Positions 16,930-25,610 of a stretch of 49,729 bases of DNA are shown here, piece by piece (positions within the stretch are counted from its first letter, which is position 1; each line of letters opens with the position of its first letter). The notes under the pieces were generated by a model. That model did no database searches and was not told the DNA's origin. It worked only from the letters and a program-made list of their open reading frames with translations. The DNA is from an uncultured Flavobacterium sp. GTDB taxonomy: Bacteria; Bacteroidota; Bacteroidia; Flavobacteriales; Flavobacteriaceae. Location: contig CANRKI010000005.1 of NCBI GenBank assembly GCA_947631175.1, forward strand, positions 1 to 49,729. Direction: 5' to 3'. Made by a program: the position numbers and the translations under genes.

Positions 16930-17754
16930 ATGAAGCAATATATAGATTTAGTTCAACATGTATTAGATCATGGAACACAAAAAGGAGATCGAACAGGTAC
17001 CGGAACGATAAGCGTTTTTGGATACCAAATGCGTTTTGATCTAAGTCAAGGTTTTCCTATGGTAACTACAAAAAAGTTACATTTAAAATCTATAATTCAT
17101 GAATTATTGTGGTTTCTAAAAGGAGAAACTAATATTGCCTATTTAAAAGAAAATGGAGTTAAAATTTGGGACGAATGGGCCGATGAAAACGGTGATTTAG
17201 GTCCCATTTACGGACACCAATGGCGAAATTGGAACTCGGAAGAAATTGATCAAATTAAAGAATTGATCGAAATTTTAAAGAAAAATCCAAATTCAAGAAG
17301 AATGCTTGTCTCGGCATGGAACCCAAGTGTTTTACCTGATGACAAAAAATCTTTTACAGAAAATGTTGCAAACAACAAAGCAGCATTACCGCCTTGTCAT
17401 GCCTTTTTTCAATTTTATGTTGCAAACGGTAAGTTATCTTGTCAATTATACCAACGTAGTGCCGATATATTTTTAGGAGTACCATTTAATATCGCATCGT
17501 ACGCTTTACTTACTTTAATGATAGCGCAAGTATGTGATTTAGAACCTGGAGACTTTATTCACACCTTTGGTGATGCACACATTTATAACAACCATATCGA
17601 GCAATTAAATTTACAAGTAACGCGTGAACCTAAAGTTTTGCCAAAAATGATTTTAAATCCTGAGATAAAAAATATTTTTGATTTTACATACGAGGATTTC
17701 ACTCTAGTCGATTACGATCCGCATCCAGCTATTAAGGGAGCTGTATCAATATAA
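16930..17754 (+). CDS. thyA: thymidylate synthase
   Basis: 274 aa. Methylates dUMP to dTMP with methylenetetrahydrofolate. [11 protein letters not shown] binds the nucleotide phosphate; the catalytic Cys is C156 in [31 protein letters not shown] and [12 protein letters not shown] are the family signature. It is about 10 residues longer than E. coli ThyA because of extra residues just before the active site (about 138-150, [13 protein letters not shown]). folA, which regenerates tetrahydrofolate from the ThyA product, is two genes downstream. Confidence 0.97.
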   Translation: MKQYIDLVQHVLDHGTQKGDRTGTGTISVFGYQMRFDLSQGFPMVTTKKLHLKSIIHELLWFLKGETNIAYLKENGVKIWDEWADENGDLGPIYGHQWRNWNSEEIDQIKELIEILKKNPNSRRMLVSAWNPSVLPDDKKSFTENVANNKAALPPCHAFFQFYVANGKLSCQLYQRSADIFLGVPFNIASYALLTLMIAQVCDLEPGDFIHTFGDAHIYNNHIEQLNLQVTREPKVLPKMILNPEIKNIFDFTYEDFTLVDYDPHPAIKGAVSI

Positions 17755-17766
17755 AAATATAACATG

Positions 17767-17793
17767 AAGAGGCTTTTTTGAGCCTCTTTTTTT
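17767..17793 (+). terminator. thyA terminator
   Basis: An 8-bp stem (17767-17774 with 17781-17788) with a T-rich loop and a T run, 12 nt after the thyA stop. Confidence 0.75.
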
Positions 17794-17820
17794 GTACTTT
17801 TAAAAAATAAAATCTACACC

Positions 17821-18162
17821 ATGTCAAATACAATAGATAAAGAGCAGTTTGAGTTATACGAATATGCACGAGCTAGGATGTCTCAGAAAAAAAATTTATA
17901 TTACCATTTTATAGCCTTACTAATCGGATCTTTATTTATGTTTGTAGCCAATACATGGTTACAAGTTTTTCCGGAAACAGCGTGGTACATTTGGGCAATT
18001 ACTATTTGGATCTTTTTATTTATTCTGCATTTTATAAAAGTATTTATTACACATAAATTTATGGGGAAAGAATGGGAGCAAAATCAAATAAATAAACTTG
18101 TAAAAAAACAACAAGAAAAAATTGCTCAACTACAAAAACAAGTTGATAATCAAAATCAATAA
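17821..18162 (+). CDS. 2TM domain-containing protein
   Basis: 113 aa. The family layout is clear: an amphipathic start (YEYARARMSQKKNLYYHFI), two transmembrane helices (about 30-47 and 55-77), then KFMGKEWEQNQINKLVKKQQ and a Gln/Lys-rich coil. 2TM domains are common in Flavobacteria, sometimes fused to histidine kinases; a free-standing copy has no known role. It ends one base before the folA start, so the two are probably cotranscribed. Confidence 0.85.
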   Translation: MSNTIDKEQFELYEYARARMSQKKNLYYHFIALLIGSLFMFVANTWLQVFPETAWYIWAITIWIFLFILHFIKVFITHKFMGKEWEQNQINKLVKKQQEKIAQLQKQVDNQNQ

Positions 18163-18163
18163 C

Positions 18164-18649
18164 ATGATTACTCTAATTGCTGCAATTGCCAACAATAACG
18201 CAATTGGTAAAAACAACCAAATGCTTTGGCATTTACCAAACGATTTTAAACATTTTAAAAATAAAACCTCTCATCATATAATTATAATGGGAAGAAAAAC
18301 TTTTGAAAGTTTACCAGGAGTTTTACCCAATCGAAAACATATTATAATTACCAGACAAAAAAACTATGAAACTCCACAAAACTGTGAAATATATCACAGT
18401 TTACACGAGGCAATAAACGCGTATAAAAATCAAGATTTGTATATTATTGGTGGTGGAGAAATATATACACAAGCTTTGCCGTTAGCAAATAAATTAGAGC
18501 TTACTTTTGTAGATGTTACACCAACTGATGCGGATGCTTTTTTTCCGGAAGTTGATTTAACGCAATGGGAATTAGTAGAGCAAACAAATCATCAATCCGA
18601 TTCAAAACACAAATACGATTATAGTTTTAAAACCTATATAAAAAAATAA
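18164..18649 (+). CDS. folA: dihydrofolate reductase
   Basis: 161 aa. The start is the ATG at 18164, one base after the upstream stop; a longer frame back to 18122 only overlaps the 2TM gene. It reduces dihydrofolate to tetrahydrofolate with NADPH. Motifs: AAIANNNAIGKNNQMLWHLP, then NDFKHF with the active-site acid, IIIMGRKTFESLP for cofactor binding, IIITRQ, and YIIGGGEIYTQAL. Placement after thyA fits folate recycling during dTMP synthesis. Confidence 0.95.
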   Translation: MITLIAAIANNNAIGKNNQMLWHLPNDFKHFKNKTSHHIIIMGRKTFESLPGVLPNRKHIIITRQKNYETPQNCEIYHSLHEAINAYKNQDLYIIGGGEIYTQALPLANKLELTFVDVTPTDADAFFPEVDLTQWELVEQTNHQSDSKHKYDYSFKTYIKK

Positions 18650-18719
18650 AATAGCTAATTTAGCAACAGAAAAGTACCAATTTTTAAATACAATTCGTTA
18701 TTTAATATGCTTTAAACTT

Positions 18720-18727
18720 TATCTTTG
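18720..18727 (+). promoter_or_regulatory. ubiE -7 box (TATCTTTG)
   Basis: Exact -7 match 18 nt before the chosen ATG at 18746. The longer frame from 18725 would start inside this box, which supports the downstream start. Confidence 0.55.
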
Positions 18728-18745
18728 CGGCATAAAATAAATAAG

Positions 18746-19477
18746 ATGAAAAATAACATCAATCCATATAAAGATTCCAACCTAGGTAAAAAAGAGCAAG
18801 TAGCTCAAATGTTCAATAACATCTCAGGAAATTATGACGGTTTAAACCGCGTAATCTCTTTAGGATTGGACACTAGCTGGAGAAAAAATGTTTTAAATTT
18901 AGTAGCCAACACCAAACCAAATCAAATTTTAGATATTGCAACAGGAACTGGAGATTTAGCCATTTTATTAAGTCAAACAAGTGCAACTAAAATTGTAGGT
19001 TTAGATATTTCGGAAGGAATGTTAGAGGTTGGACGAAAAAAAGTAAAAGAAAAAAACTTAGAATCTAAAATCGATTTAGTATTAGGAGATTCGGAGAATA
19101 TTCCTTTTCCAGATAATCATTTTGATGCAATAACAGTATCTTACGGAATTCGAAATTTTGAAACATTAGAAAAAGGTTTGGCAGAAATTTTACGTGTCTT
19201 AAAACCAAACGGAATTTTTGTTATCTTAGAAACTTCAGTTCCAACAAAATTTCCTTTTAAGCAAGGATATAATTTTTACACCAACAATATCTTACCTTTA
19301 ATAGGCAAACTATTTTCTAAAGATAAAGTTGCGTATTCCTATTTATCAGAATCAGCACAAAATTTTCCATATGGTGAAACTCTACTTCATATTTTAACAA
19401 ACGTAGGATTTGTAAACTCTAAAGCATTACCACAAACATTTGGGGTTGCAACGATCTACACATCAACCAAAAAATAA
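18746..19477 (+). CDS. ubiE: demethylmenaquinone methyltransferase
   Basis: 243 aa class I SAM-dependent methyltransferase. SAM motif I is LDIATGTGDLAILL; the family marks are GNYDGLNRVISLGLD near the N-terminus, YGIRNFETLEKGLAEILRVLKPNG and a C-terminal GVATIYTSTKK. In Bacteroidota, which use menaquinone, it performs the last step of menaquinone synthesis (also called MenG). The stop is 2 bp from the next ATG, so it is in an operon with the SprT-like gene. Confidence 0.93.
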   Translation: MKNNINPYKDSNLGKKEQVAQMFNNISGNYDGLNRVISLGLDTSWRKNVLNLVANTKPNQILDIATGTGDLAILLSQTSATKIVGLDISEGMLEVGRKKVKEKNLESKIDLVLGDSENIPFPDNHFDAITVSYGIRNFETLEKGLAEILRVLKPNGIFVILETSVPTKFPFKQGYNFYTNNILPLIGKLFSKDKVAYSYLSESAQNFPYGETLLHILTNVGFVNSKALPQTFGVATIYTSTKK

Positions 19478-19479
19478 CT

Positions 19480-20211
19480 ATGAAGAAAATTTTTTCGCTA
19501 GTGCTACTAACACTAAGTATTAGCTCTTTTGCACAAGGTGGGACTTTTGGAAAAGATCCAATTATTAATCTTGAAAATTTTGACAGAAAACCTGTACATT
19601 GGGGATATTATCTAGGCTTTAACAGCTATGATTTTAAATTTGATTATAAAGAAATAGCTCCGGATATCGAGGTAAAAACCTCAACAGGATTTAATGTCGG
19701 ATTGATTGGAAACTTACGTATTAGCGAACATTTAGATTTGCGTTTTGAACCTGGATTAAGTTACACACAACGTAATTTAATTTATCCTGAGATTGAAGAC
19801 GAGTTTGATAAAAAACGTGAGGTAAAATCAACGTATATTAATTTTCCGTTATTATTAAAATTTTCGGCAAAACGTACCGGAAATATTAAGCCCTATTTAA
19901 TTGGTGGTTATTCGTATTCATTAAATTTAGCGAGTAATTTTGACTCAAAAGATGATAATTACGCTCAAAAATTTAGAATGAAAAGAACTACCGGAAATAT
20001 TGAAGCGGGAATTGGGATTGATTTTTATTTTGAATATTTTAAATTCTCTCCATCAATTCGAGGTATTTTTGGAATGGGCGACGAAATTATTCCTGATAAT
20101 GCCTCAGACAGCCCTTGGACAGGAAATATATCCAAAATGCAAACCCGAGGCTTTTTCATAAACTTTGCTTTTCATTTAAATTTAAACATCACTACGTTTA
20201 AATTCACTTAA
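19480..20211 (+). CDS. outer-membrane beta-barrel protein, PorT/SprT-like (type IX secretion/gliding)
   Basis: 243 aa. A signal peptide (1-18, SISSFAQ) is followed by an 8-strand-like barrel of the outer-membrane protein beta-barrel domain: WGYYLGFNSYDFKFDYK, GFNVGLIGNLRISEHLDLRFEPGLSYTQR, INFPLLLKFSAKR, PYLIGGYSYSLNLAS, GIGIDFYFEYFKFSPSIRG, GFFINFAFH. This motif set and the location between ubiE and a TrmH-type methyltransferase are what I recall for porT/sprT in gliding Bacteroidota, where the protein is needed for type IX secretion. Assignment rests on context plus motifs. Its last 30 bp overlap the convergent methyltransferase gene. Confidence 0.8.
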   Translation: MKKIFSLVLLTLSISSFAQGGTFGKDPIINLENFDRKPVHWGYYLGFNSYDFKFDYKEIAPDIEVKTSTGFNVGLIGNLRISEHLDLRFEPGLSYTQRNLIYPEIEDEFDKKREVKSTYINFPLLLKFSAKRTGNIKPYLIGGYSYSLNLASNFDSKDDNYAQKFRMKRTTGNIEAGIGIDFYFEYFKFSPSIRGIFGMGDEIIPDNASDSPWTGNISKMQTRGFFINFAFHLNLNITTFKFT

Positions 20212-20913
20212 AATAATAGCCGTTGCTGTTGCAACATTTAGGCTTTCTGTAACTTGTAAATTACCAAATCGTGGTATTGCTATACGACGCGTACACAGAT
20301 TCTCAATTTCGGCTGAGATTCCGTTGGCTTCATTTCCCATAACAATAATACCTTGATTTGGTAATTTATCTTTATAAATATTTTCGCCATCCATAAAAGT
20401 TCCAAAAATAGGATGTGTGTAACTTTGTAAAAATTGTGGCAAATTTACATAACTTACATTTACTCGTGCAATTGATCCCATAGTAGCTTGTACAACTTTT
20501 GGATTATAAATATCAACTGTGTCCTCAGAGCAAATTAAATTAGTTATACCAAACCAATCGCATAAACGTAAAATTGTACCTAAATTTCCTGGATCTCTAA
20601 CATCATCTAAAGCAACCAACAATCCCTCTGTACTATACGTTTTTTCAGACGGAATTTTAAAAACTGCTAAACAATTATTTGCCGTTTTTAGTGCTGTTAT
20701 TTTTTCTAAATCAGATGCTGTAATTTCAATTCTTTTGGCACCAATTACTTCTGTAAAAATATTCTCAGTTACAAATACGTTTACCAGTTCATAGTTAGAA
20801 TTTATTAACTCTTGAATTACTTTTGCACCTTCTGCAATAAATAATTCGTGTTGTTTACGGTATTTTTTTTGTTGTAAACTTCTTATTAACTTTATTTGGT
20901 TTTTACTAACCAT
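20182..20913 (-). CDS. TrmH family RNA methyltransferase (SpoU)
   Basis: 243 aa. An N-terminal substrate-binding domain (1-95) starts with KLIRSLQQKKYRKQHELFIAEG, typical of 2'-O-ribose methyltransferases. The SPOUT knot domain shows all three motifs: NLGTILRLCDWFG (1), IIVMGNEANGIS (2) and IPRFGNLQVTESLNVATAT (3). The RNA target (23S rRNA or tRNA) cannot be told from sequence. Divergent from tamL; the 3' end overlaps the SprT-like gene by 30 bp. Confidence 0.93.
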   Translation of the reverse strand: MVSKNQIKLIRSLQQKKYRKQHELFIAEGAKVIQELINSNYELVNVFVTENIFTEVIGAKRIEITASDLEKITALKTANNCLAVFKIPSEKTYSTEGLLVALDDVRDPGNLGTILRLCDWFGITNLICSEDTVDIYNPKVVQATMGSIARVNVSYVNLPQFLQSYTHPIFGTFMDGENIYKDKLPNQGIIVMGNEANGISAEIENLCTRRIAIPRFGNLQVTESLNVATATAIILSEFKRSDV

Positions 20914-20922
20914 AAAAAAATG

Positions 20923-20930
20923 TAATTTTG
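20923..20930 (+). promoter_or_regulatory. tamL -7 box (TAATTTTG)
   Basis: Exact TAnnTTTG match 17 nt before the TTG start at 20948; an upstream TTTG at 20895-20898 is 24 nt away, a little far for a -33 element. Confidence 0.45.
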
Positions 20931-20947
20931 ACTAATAATATTTTGCT

Positions 20948-23494
20948 TTGATAAAATCTCTCACAAAAATACTACTATTATTTGTAATAGTTTTCATTAT
21001 ATATGCCTGTGACTCGACAAAACGAGTTTCAGAAGGAAATTATTTACTAAAAGATGCCAAAGTTATAATAGATGGTAATGCAAGTTCTAAAGAGGAACTT
21101 TCGCTTATCATGTTACAAAAACCTAATAGTAAATTTATAGGTTATCCCTTGCGTTTACAAATGTATAACTTAGCAAAAGTTAATCCGGACTCTGCTTATC
21201 AGGCTTGGTTATTGAAAAAACCGAACAGATACGATAGATTAGCGAAAGTTTTATCAGAAAAACAAGTTGCTCGATTGGGCGAATCTTTTTTTGTATCTGG
21301 GTTAAGTAATTTTTTAAGAACAAATGGCGAACCACCTGTTGTTGTTGATTCTTTAAAAACAGAAAAAAGCAGATTAAAATACCGCAGCTACTATTTCAAT
21401 AAAGGTTATTTTAATAATACGGTAAGTTATAAAATTGATAGTATTGGAAATAAAAAGGCTAAAATATCATACATCGTAACCAAAAAAGAACCGTATTTTA
21501 TCGATTCATTAAACTATAGTTCAAGTTCACCAGAGTTGGATTCTTTATACAATGTAGCCAAGTACAATTCTGAAATTATCAAAAACAAACAATACGATTC
21601 GGAATATTTAGCTAAAGAAAGAACACGTTTAACAACATTTTTTAGAAATAACGGAGCATACAAGTTTCAAGAAAATTATATAAATTTTAATGTAGATACA
21701 ACTGCTGGTAAAAGAAAAGCAAATATTGAAACCGTTATTGACGAATACTCGCTTAAATCTGGAGATTCTATACTAAAAGAACCATTTAAATTATATAAAA
21801 TAAGTCAGGTAAATATATTTACAGACAATGCTAGGAATTTAGCCTATGCAGCTGATAGTATTTCACACAATCAAATTAACTTATATTCATCTGCAAAATT
21901 AAACTACAAACCAAAAGCAATCACAGACGCTGTTTTTATAACAAAAGGAAGTGTTTACAGTGACCTCAGACGCTCAATAACAACACAAGCAATATCAAAT
22001 TTAAGGGTTTTTAATTATCCTAGAATTGAATATGTAGAAGATAAAAACGATCCTACAAAATCTAGCTTAATAACGAATGTGTATTTAGTGCCTATTAAAA
22101 AATATACATTTAATGCGGGAATTGATTTTTTACACTCAAACATACAAGATTTTGGTATCTTAGGAACCGCTGGATTAACGATTAGAAACATATTTAAAGG
22201 AGCAGAAACTTTAGAAATTTCTGCAAAAACGAATATTGGATCTTCTAAAGAACTTGCCAATCCAAATAATGTTTTTTTTAATCTTGCTGAATACGGAGCC
22301 GATGTAAAACTAAATTTCCCTCGTTTATTATTCCCTTTCAATACGGATAAAGTCATTCCTAAAATCATGTTTCCTACTACGCAAATTAGCGTAGGAGTTT
22401 CCAGACAACAAAATATTGGCTTAGATAAAGAAAGTTTAACCGGAATTTTAAGCTACAATTGGAAACCAAAACGATATAACAACTTTAAAGTAGATGCAAT
22501 AAACATTCAATACATCAACAATTTAAATCCAAACAACTACTTTTCGGTATACCAAAGTACTTACAGCAGGTTAAATGACATTGCGAATCAATACAGAGAT
22601 CAAATCAATCCAACATATTTTAACCAAAACGGGAGTTTAAATGAGCAAAGCGGAAGTGTTAATTTCATAAATGATGTTACCAATCAAAATATAAGTATTG
22701 ATCAAAATGATTTTACTACGGTTCGAAGTATTGGTGAACGAAGAAATAGATTAACCGAAAACAATTTAATTTACTCGGCAAATATCACATATCAAAAATC
22801 AACCAGAAAAAATTTACTGGACTATAACTTTTCATCTTTAAAAACTAAAATCGAATCTGCTGGTGCACTTTTATCTTTAATTAAAGGGCAAAGTAAAGAT
22901 ATTAACGAATTTGGTAATAAAACATTTTTTAATGTTGCGTATTCACAATATGTAAAGGGCGAAGTTGAATATATAAAACACTGGCAATTAAGCAGTACAA
23001 AGTACATTTCGACGCGTACATTTTTTGGTTTGGCTATTCCGTACGGAAATTCGAACAGCATTCCATTTATCAGAAGTTATTATGCCGGTGGTACAAACGA
23101 TAACAGAGCTTGGCAAGCCTATTCACTAGGTCCAGGTAGTTCGGGTGGAATCAACGACTTTAACGAAGCAAACATGAAGCTTTCTTTTTCTGCCGAATAT
23201 AGATTTAATATTACAGGAAAATTAAACGGAGCTATTTTTACAGATATGGGAAACATTTGGAACGTTTTAGATAATGTCACTGACCCAAAATCAAAATTTA
23301 GTGGAATAAATTCTTTAAAAGATACCGCAATTGGAGCAGGAATTGGAGCAAGGTATGATTTTAATTTTTTTATTTTTAGATTTGACCTAGGATTTAAAAC
23401 CTATAATCCTGCCTACGAAACCTCAGAAAGATGGTTTAGAGATTATAATTTTGGAAGATCAGTAATAAATATTGGAATCAATTATCCATTCTAA
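20948..23494 (+). CDS. tamL: TamL-type BamA/TamA family outer-membrane lipoprotein
   Basis: 848 aa. The start codon is TTG; it gives a clean lipoprotein signal with a Cys at residue 21 (IIYAC). POTRA-like periplasmic repeats occupy about 25-370, followed by a 16-strand Omp85/surface-antigen barrel ending in GINYPF. LPxxRYYAGG-type text appears as IPFIRSYYAGGTNDNRAW, the conserved lid-lock region of Omp85 proteins. TamL is the lipidated TamA counterpart of Bacteroidota and works with TamB in outer-membrane homeostasis; tamB is not in this window. Its own -7 box is present. Confidence 0.88.
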   Translation: MIKSLTKILLLFVIVFIIYACDSTKRVSEGNYLLKDAKVIIDGNASSKEELSLIMLQKPNSKFIGYPLRLQMYNLAKVNPDSAYQAWLLKKPNRYDRLAKVLSEKQVARLGESFFVSGLSNFLRTNGEPPVVVDSLKTEKSRLKYRSYYFNKGYFNNTVSYKIDSIGNKKAKISYIVTKKEPYFIDSLNYSSSSPELDSLYNVAKYNSEIIKNKQYDSEYLAKERTRLTTFFRNNGAYKFQENYINFNVDTTAGKRKANIETVIDEYSLKSGDSILKEPFKLYKISQVNIFTDNARNLAYAADSISHNQINLYSSAKLNYKPKAITDAVFITKGSVYSDLRRSITTQAISNLRVFNYPRIEYVEDKNDPTKSSLITNVYLVPIKKYTFNAGIDFLHSNIQDFGILGTAGLTIRNIFKGAETLEISAKTNIGSSKELANPNNVFFNLAEYGADVKLNFPRLLFPFNTDKVIPKIMFPTTQISVGVSRQQNIGLDKESLTGILSYNWKPKRYNNFKVDAINIQYINNLNPNNYFSVYQSTYSRLNDIANQYRDQINPTYFNQNGSLNEQSGSVNFINDVTNQNISIDQNDFTTVRSIGERRNRLTENNLIYSANITYQKSTRKNLLDYNFSSLKTKIESAGALLSLIKGQSKDINEFGNKTFFNVAYSQYVKGEVEYIKHWQLSSTKYISTRTFFGLAIPYGNSNSIPFIRSYYAGGTNDNRAWQAYSLGPGSSGGINDFNEANMKLSFSAEYRFNITGKLNGAIFTDMGNIWNVLDNVTDPKSKFSGINSLKDTAIGAGIGARYDFNFFIFRFDLGFKTYNPAYETSERWFRDYNFGRSVINIGINYPF

Positions 23495-23507
23495 TTACTG
23501 AATTTAT

Positions 23508-23515
23508 TATTTTTG
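23508..23515 (+). promoter_or_regulatory. fbaA -7 box (TATTTTTG)
   Basis: TAnnTTTG match 25 nt before the fbaA ATG and 13 nt after the tamL stop. Confidence 0.4.
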
Positions 23516-23540
23516 TCAACTATTAAAACAACAACACATA

Positions 23541-24608
23541 ATGGCACACAATATTAAACCAGGAGTAGCTACCGGAGATCAAGTACAAGAAATTTTTAAT
23601 TATGCAAAGGCAAAAGGCTTTGCATTACCAGCAGTAAACGTTACTAGCTCGAGTACAATAAACGGAGTTTTAGAAACAGCGGCAAAATTAAACGCACCTG
23701 TTATTATCCAATTCTCAAACGGAGGAGCATCATTTATTGCAGGAAAAGGTTTATCTAACGAAAATCAAAAATCTGCTATTTTAGGAGCTATTGCTGGCGC
23801 TAAACACATACATGAATTAGCTGAGGCTTACGGAGCAACAGTTATTTTACACACAGACCATTGTGCTAAAAACTTATTACCTTGGATTGATGGCTTACTG
23901 GATGCTAGCGAAAAACATTTTGCACAAACTGGTAAACCACTATTCTCTTCGCACATGATTGATTTATCAGAAGAGCCAATCGAAGAAAACATTGAACTTT
24001 CTAAAAAATACCTTGAGCGTATGAGCAAAATGGGAATGACTTTAGAAATTGAATTAGGAATAACAGGTGGTGAAGAAGATGGTGTTGATAACTCAAACGT
24101 TGACTCATCTAAACTATATACACAACCAGAAGAAGTTGCTTACGCATACGAAGAGTTATTAAAAATATCACCTCGATTTACTGTAGCAGCAGCATTTGGT
24201 AACGTTCACGGAGTATACAAACCAGGAAACGTAAAATTAACACCAAAAATTTTAGCTAATTCTCAAAAATTTGTTCAGGAAAAATTTAATACAATCCCTA
24301 ATCCTGTAGATTTTGTTTTCCACGGCGGATCAGGTTCTACACTTGAGGAGATTAGAGAAGCAATTTCATACGGAGTTATCAAAATGAATATAGACACAGA
24401 CTTACAATTTGCATTTACAGAAGGAGCTCGTGACTATGTTTTAGCTAAAAAAGATTATTTAATGTCACAAATCGGTAACCCAGAGGGAGCTGATGTGCCT
24501 AATAAAAAACACTACGACCCTCGTAAATGGGTACGTGAAGCTGAATTAACATTCAACAAACGTTTAGAGCAAGCTTTTGCAGATCTAAACAACGTAAACA
24601 CATTATAG
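23541..24608 (+). CDS. fbaA: fructose-bisphosphate aldolase, class II
   Basis: 355 aa, the size of the E. coli FbaA type. It cleaves fructose-1,6-bisphosphate using zinc. Active-site pair D106-H107 is in ILHTDHCAKNLLPW; LEIELGITGGEEDGVDNS carries the acidic loop; FGNVHGVYKPG and FVFHGGSGS supply the other zinc-binding histidines and the phosphate loop; KMNIDTDLQFAFTEG completes the substrate site. Strong expression is likely from its codon use. Followed by accD 47 bp downstream. Confidence 0.97.
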   Translation: MAHNIKPGVATGDQVQEIFNYAKAKGFALPAVNVTSSSTINGVLETAAKLNAPVIIQFSNGGASFIAGKGLSNENQKSAILGAIAGAKHIHELAEAYGATVILHTDHCAKNLLPWIDGLLDASEKHFAQTGKPLFSSHMIDLSEEPIEENIELSKKYLERMSKMGMTLEIELGITGGEEDGVDNSNVDSSKLYTQPEEVAYAYEELLKISPRFTVAAAFGNVHGVYKPGNVKLTPKILANSQKFVQEKFNTIPNPVDFVFHGGSGSTLEEIREAISYGVIKMNIDTDLQFAFTEGARDYVLAKKDYLMSQIGNPEGADVPNKKHYDPRKWVREAELTFNKRLEQAFADLNNVNTL

Positions 24609-24655
24609 TAATAATGCAGTAAAAATTTATTTTTTACTATTAAATCAGAAAAATT

Positions 24656-25516
24656 ATGGCTTTAGCTTGGTTTAAAAGAACAGAAAAAGGGATACAAACC
24701 GCTACAGAAGATAAAAAAGATATTCCTAAAGGATTATGGTATAAATCTCCAACGGGTAAAATTGTAGATTCTGACGAGTTAGAAAAAAACTTATGGGTAT
24801 CTCCAGAAGATGATTTTCATGTTAGAATTGGTTCAAAAGAATATTTTAAAGTATTGTTTGACGATAATCAGTACACTGAAATCAATGCAAACATTACCTC
24901 TAAAGACCCTTTAGAATTTGTTGATAGCAAAAAATACAGCGATCGTATTAAAGAAGTTACAGAAAAAACGAAACTTCATGACGCTATTACAACTGTTGTT
25001 GGAAAGTCAAAAGGGAGCGATTTAGTTGTAGCTTGTATGGATTTTGCCTTTATTGGTGGATCAATGGGATCTGTTGTAGGAGAAAAAATTGCTCGTGCTA
25101 TTGATTATTGTATTGAACACAAAACACCTTTTGTTTTAATTTCTAAATCAGGTGGAGCACGTATGATGGAAGCTGCTTTCTCATTAATGCAAATGGCAAA
25201 AACATCAGCTAAATTAGTATTGTTAGCAGAGGCTAAAATTCCTTACATTTCATTATGTACAGATCCTACAACTGGAGGAACAACGGCGTCATATGCAATG
25301 TTGGGTGATATTAATATTGCTGAACCAGGTGCTTTAATTGGTTTTGCAGGACCTAGAATTGTAAAAGATACAACAGGAAAAGATTTACCTGAAGGTTTCC
25401 AAACTTCTGAATTTGTGTTAGAGCATGGATTTTTAGACTTTGTAACACACAGAAAAGAATTAAAAAATAAAATTAACTTATATATTGACTTGGTTTTAAA
25501 TCAAAACGTACGATAG
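24656..25516 (+). CDS. accD: acetyl-CoA carboxylase carboxyltransferase, beta subunit, without zinc ribbon cysteines
   Basis: 286 aa. The carboxyltransferase core is intact: [77 protein letters not shown]. It transfers CO2 from carboxybiotin to acetyl-CoA together with AccA. The N-terminal region aligns with the zinc ribbon of E. coli AccD (WxKC..C and C..C) but reads WYKSPTG (29-34) and VSPED (48-52): all four cysteines are replaced. I recall the same text in other flavobacterial AccD proteins, so this is probably a lineage trait, not a defect. The gene ends at a bidirectional terminator. Confidence 0.95.
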   Translation: MALAWFKRTEKGIQTATEDKKDIPKGLWYKSPTGKIVDSDELEKNLWVSPEDDFHVRIGSKEYFKVLFDDNQYTEINANITSKDPLEFVDSKKYSDRIKEVTEKTKLHDAITTVVGKSKGSDLVVACMDFAFIGGSMGSVVGEKIARAIDYCIEHKTPFVLISKSGGARMMEAAFSLMQMAKTSAKLVLLAEAKIPYISLCTDPTTGGTTASYAMLGDINIAEPGALIGFAGPRIVKDTTGKDLPEGFQTSEFVLEHGFLDFVTHRKELKNKINLYIDLVLNQNVR

Positions 25517-25540
25517 TGAGCTAATTAATTGATACAAAAA

Positions 25541-25570
25541 ACTCCTTAAGAAATCTTAAGGAGTTTTTTT
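25541..25570. terminator. bidirectional terminator between accD and the MacB-like permease gene
   Basis: A 10-bp perfect stem (25541-25550 with 25555-25564), 4-nt loop, with an A run before and a T run after. The flanking genes converge. Confidence 0.85.
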
Positions 25571-25610
25571 AATTTAATTCAACTTAAAAAAATTACTATA
25601 CAAAATTGTA

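Noticed and set aside
24619..24639. Hairpin between fbaA and accD as a terminator
   Set aside because: The stem is only A/T plus one G-C pair; too weak to end transcription with confidence.
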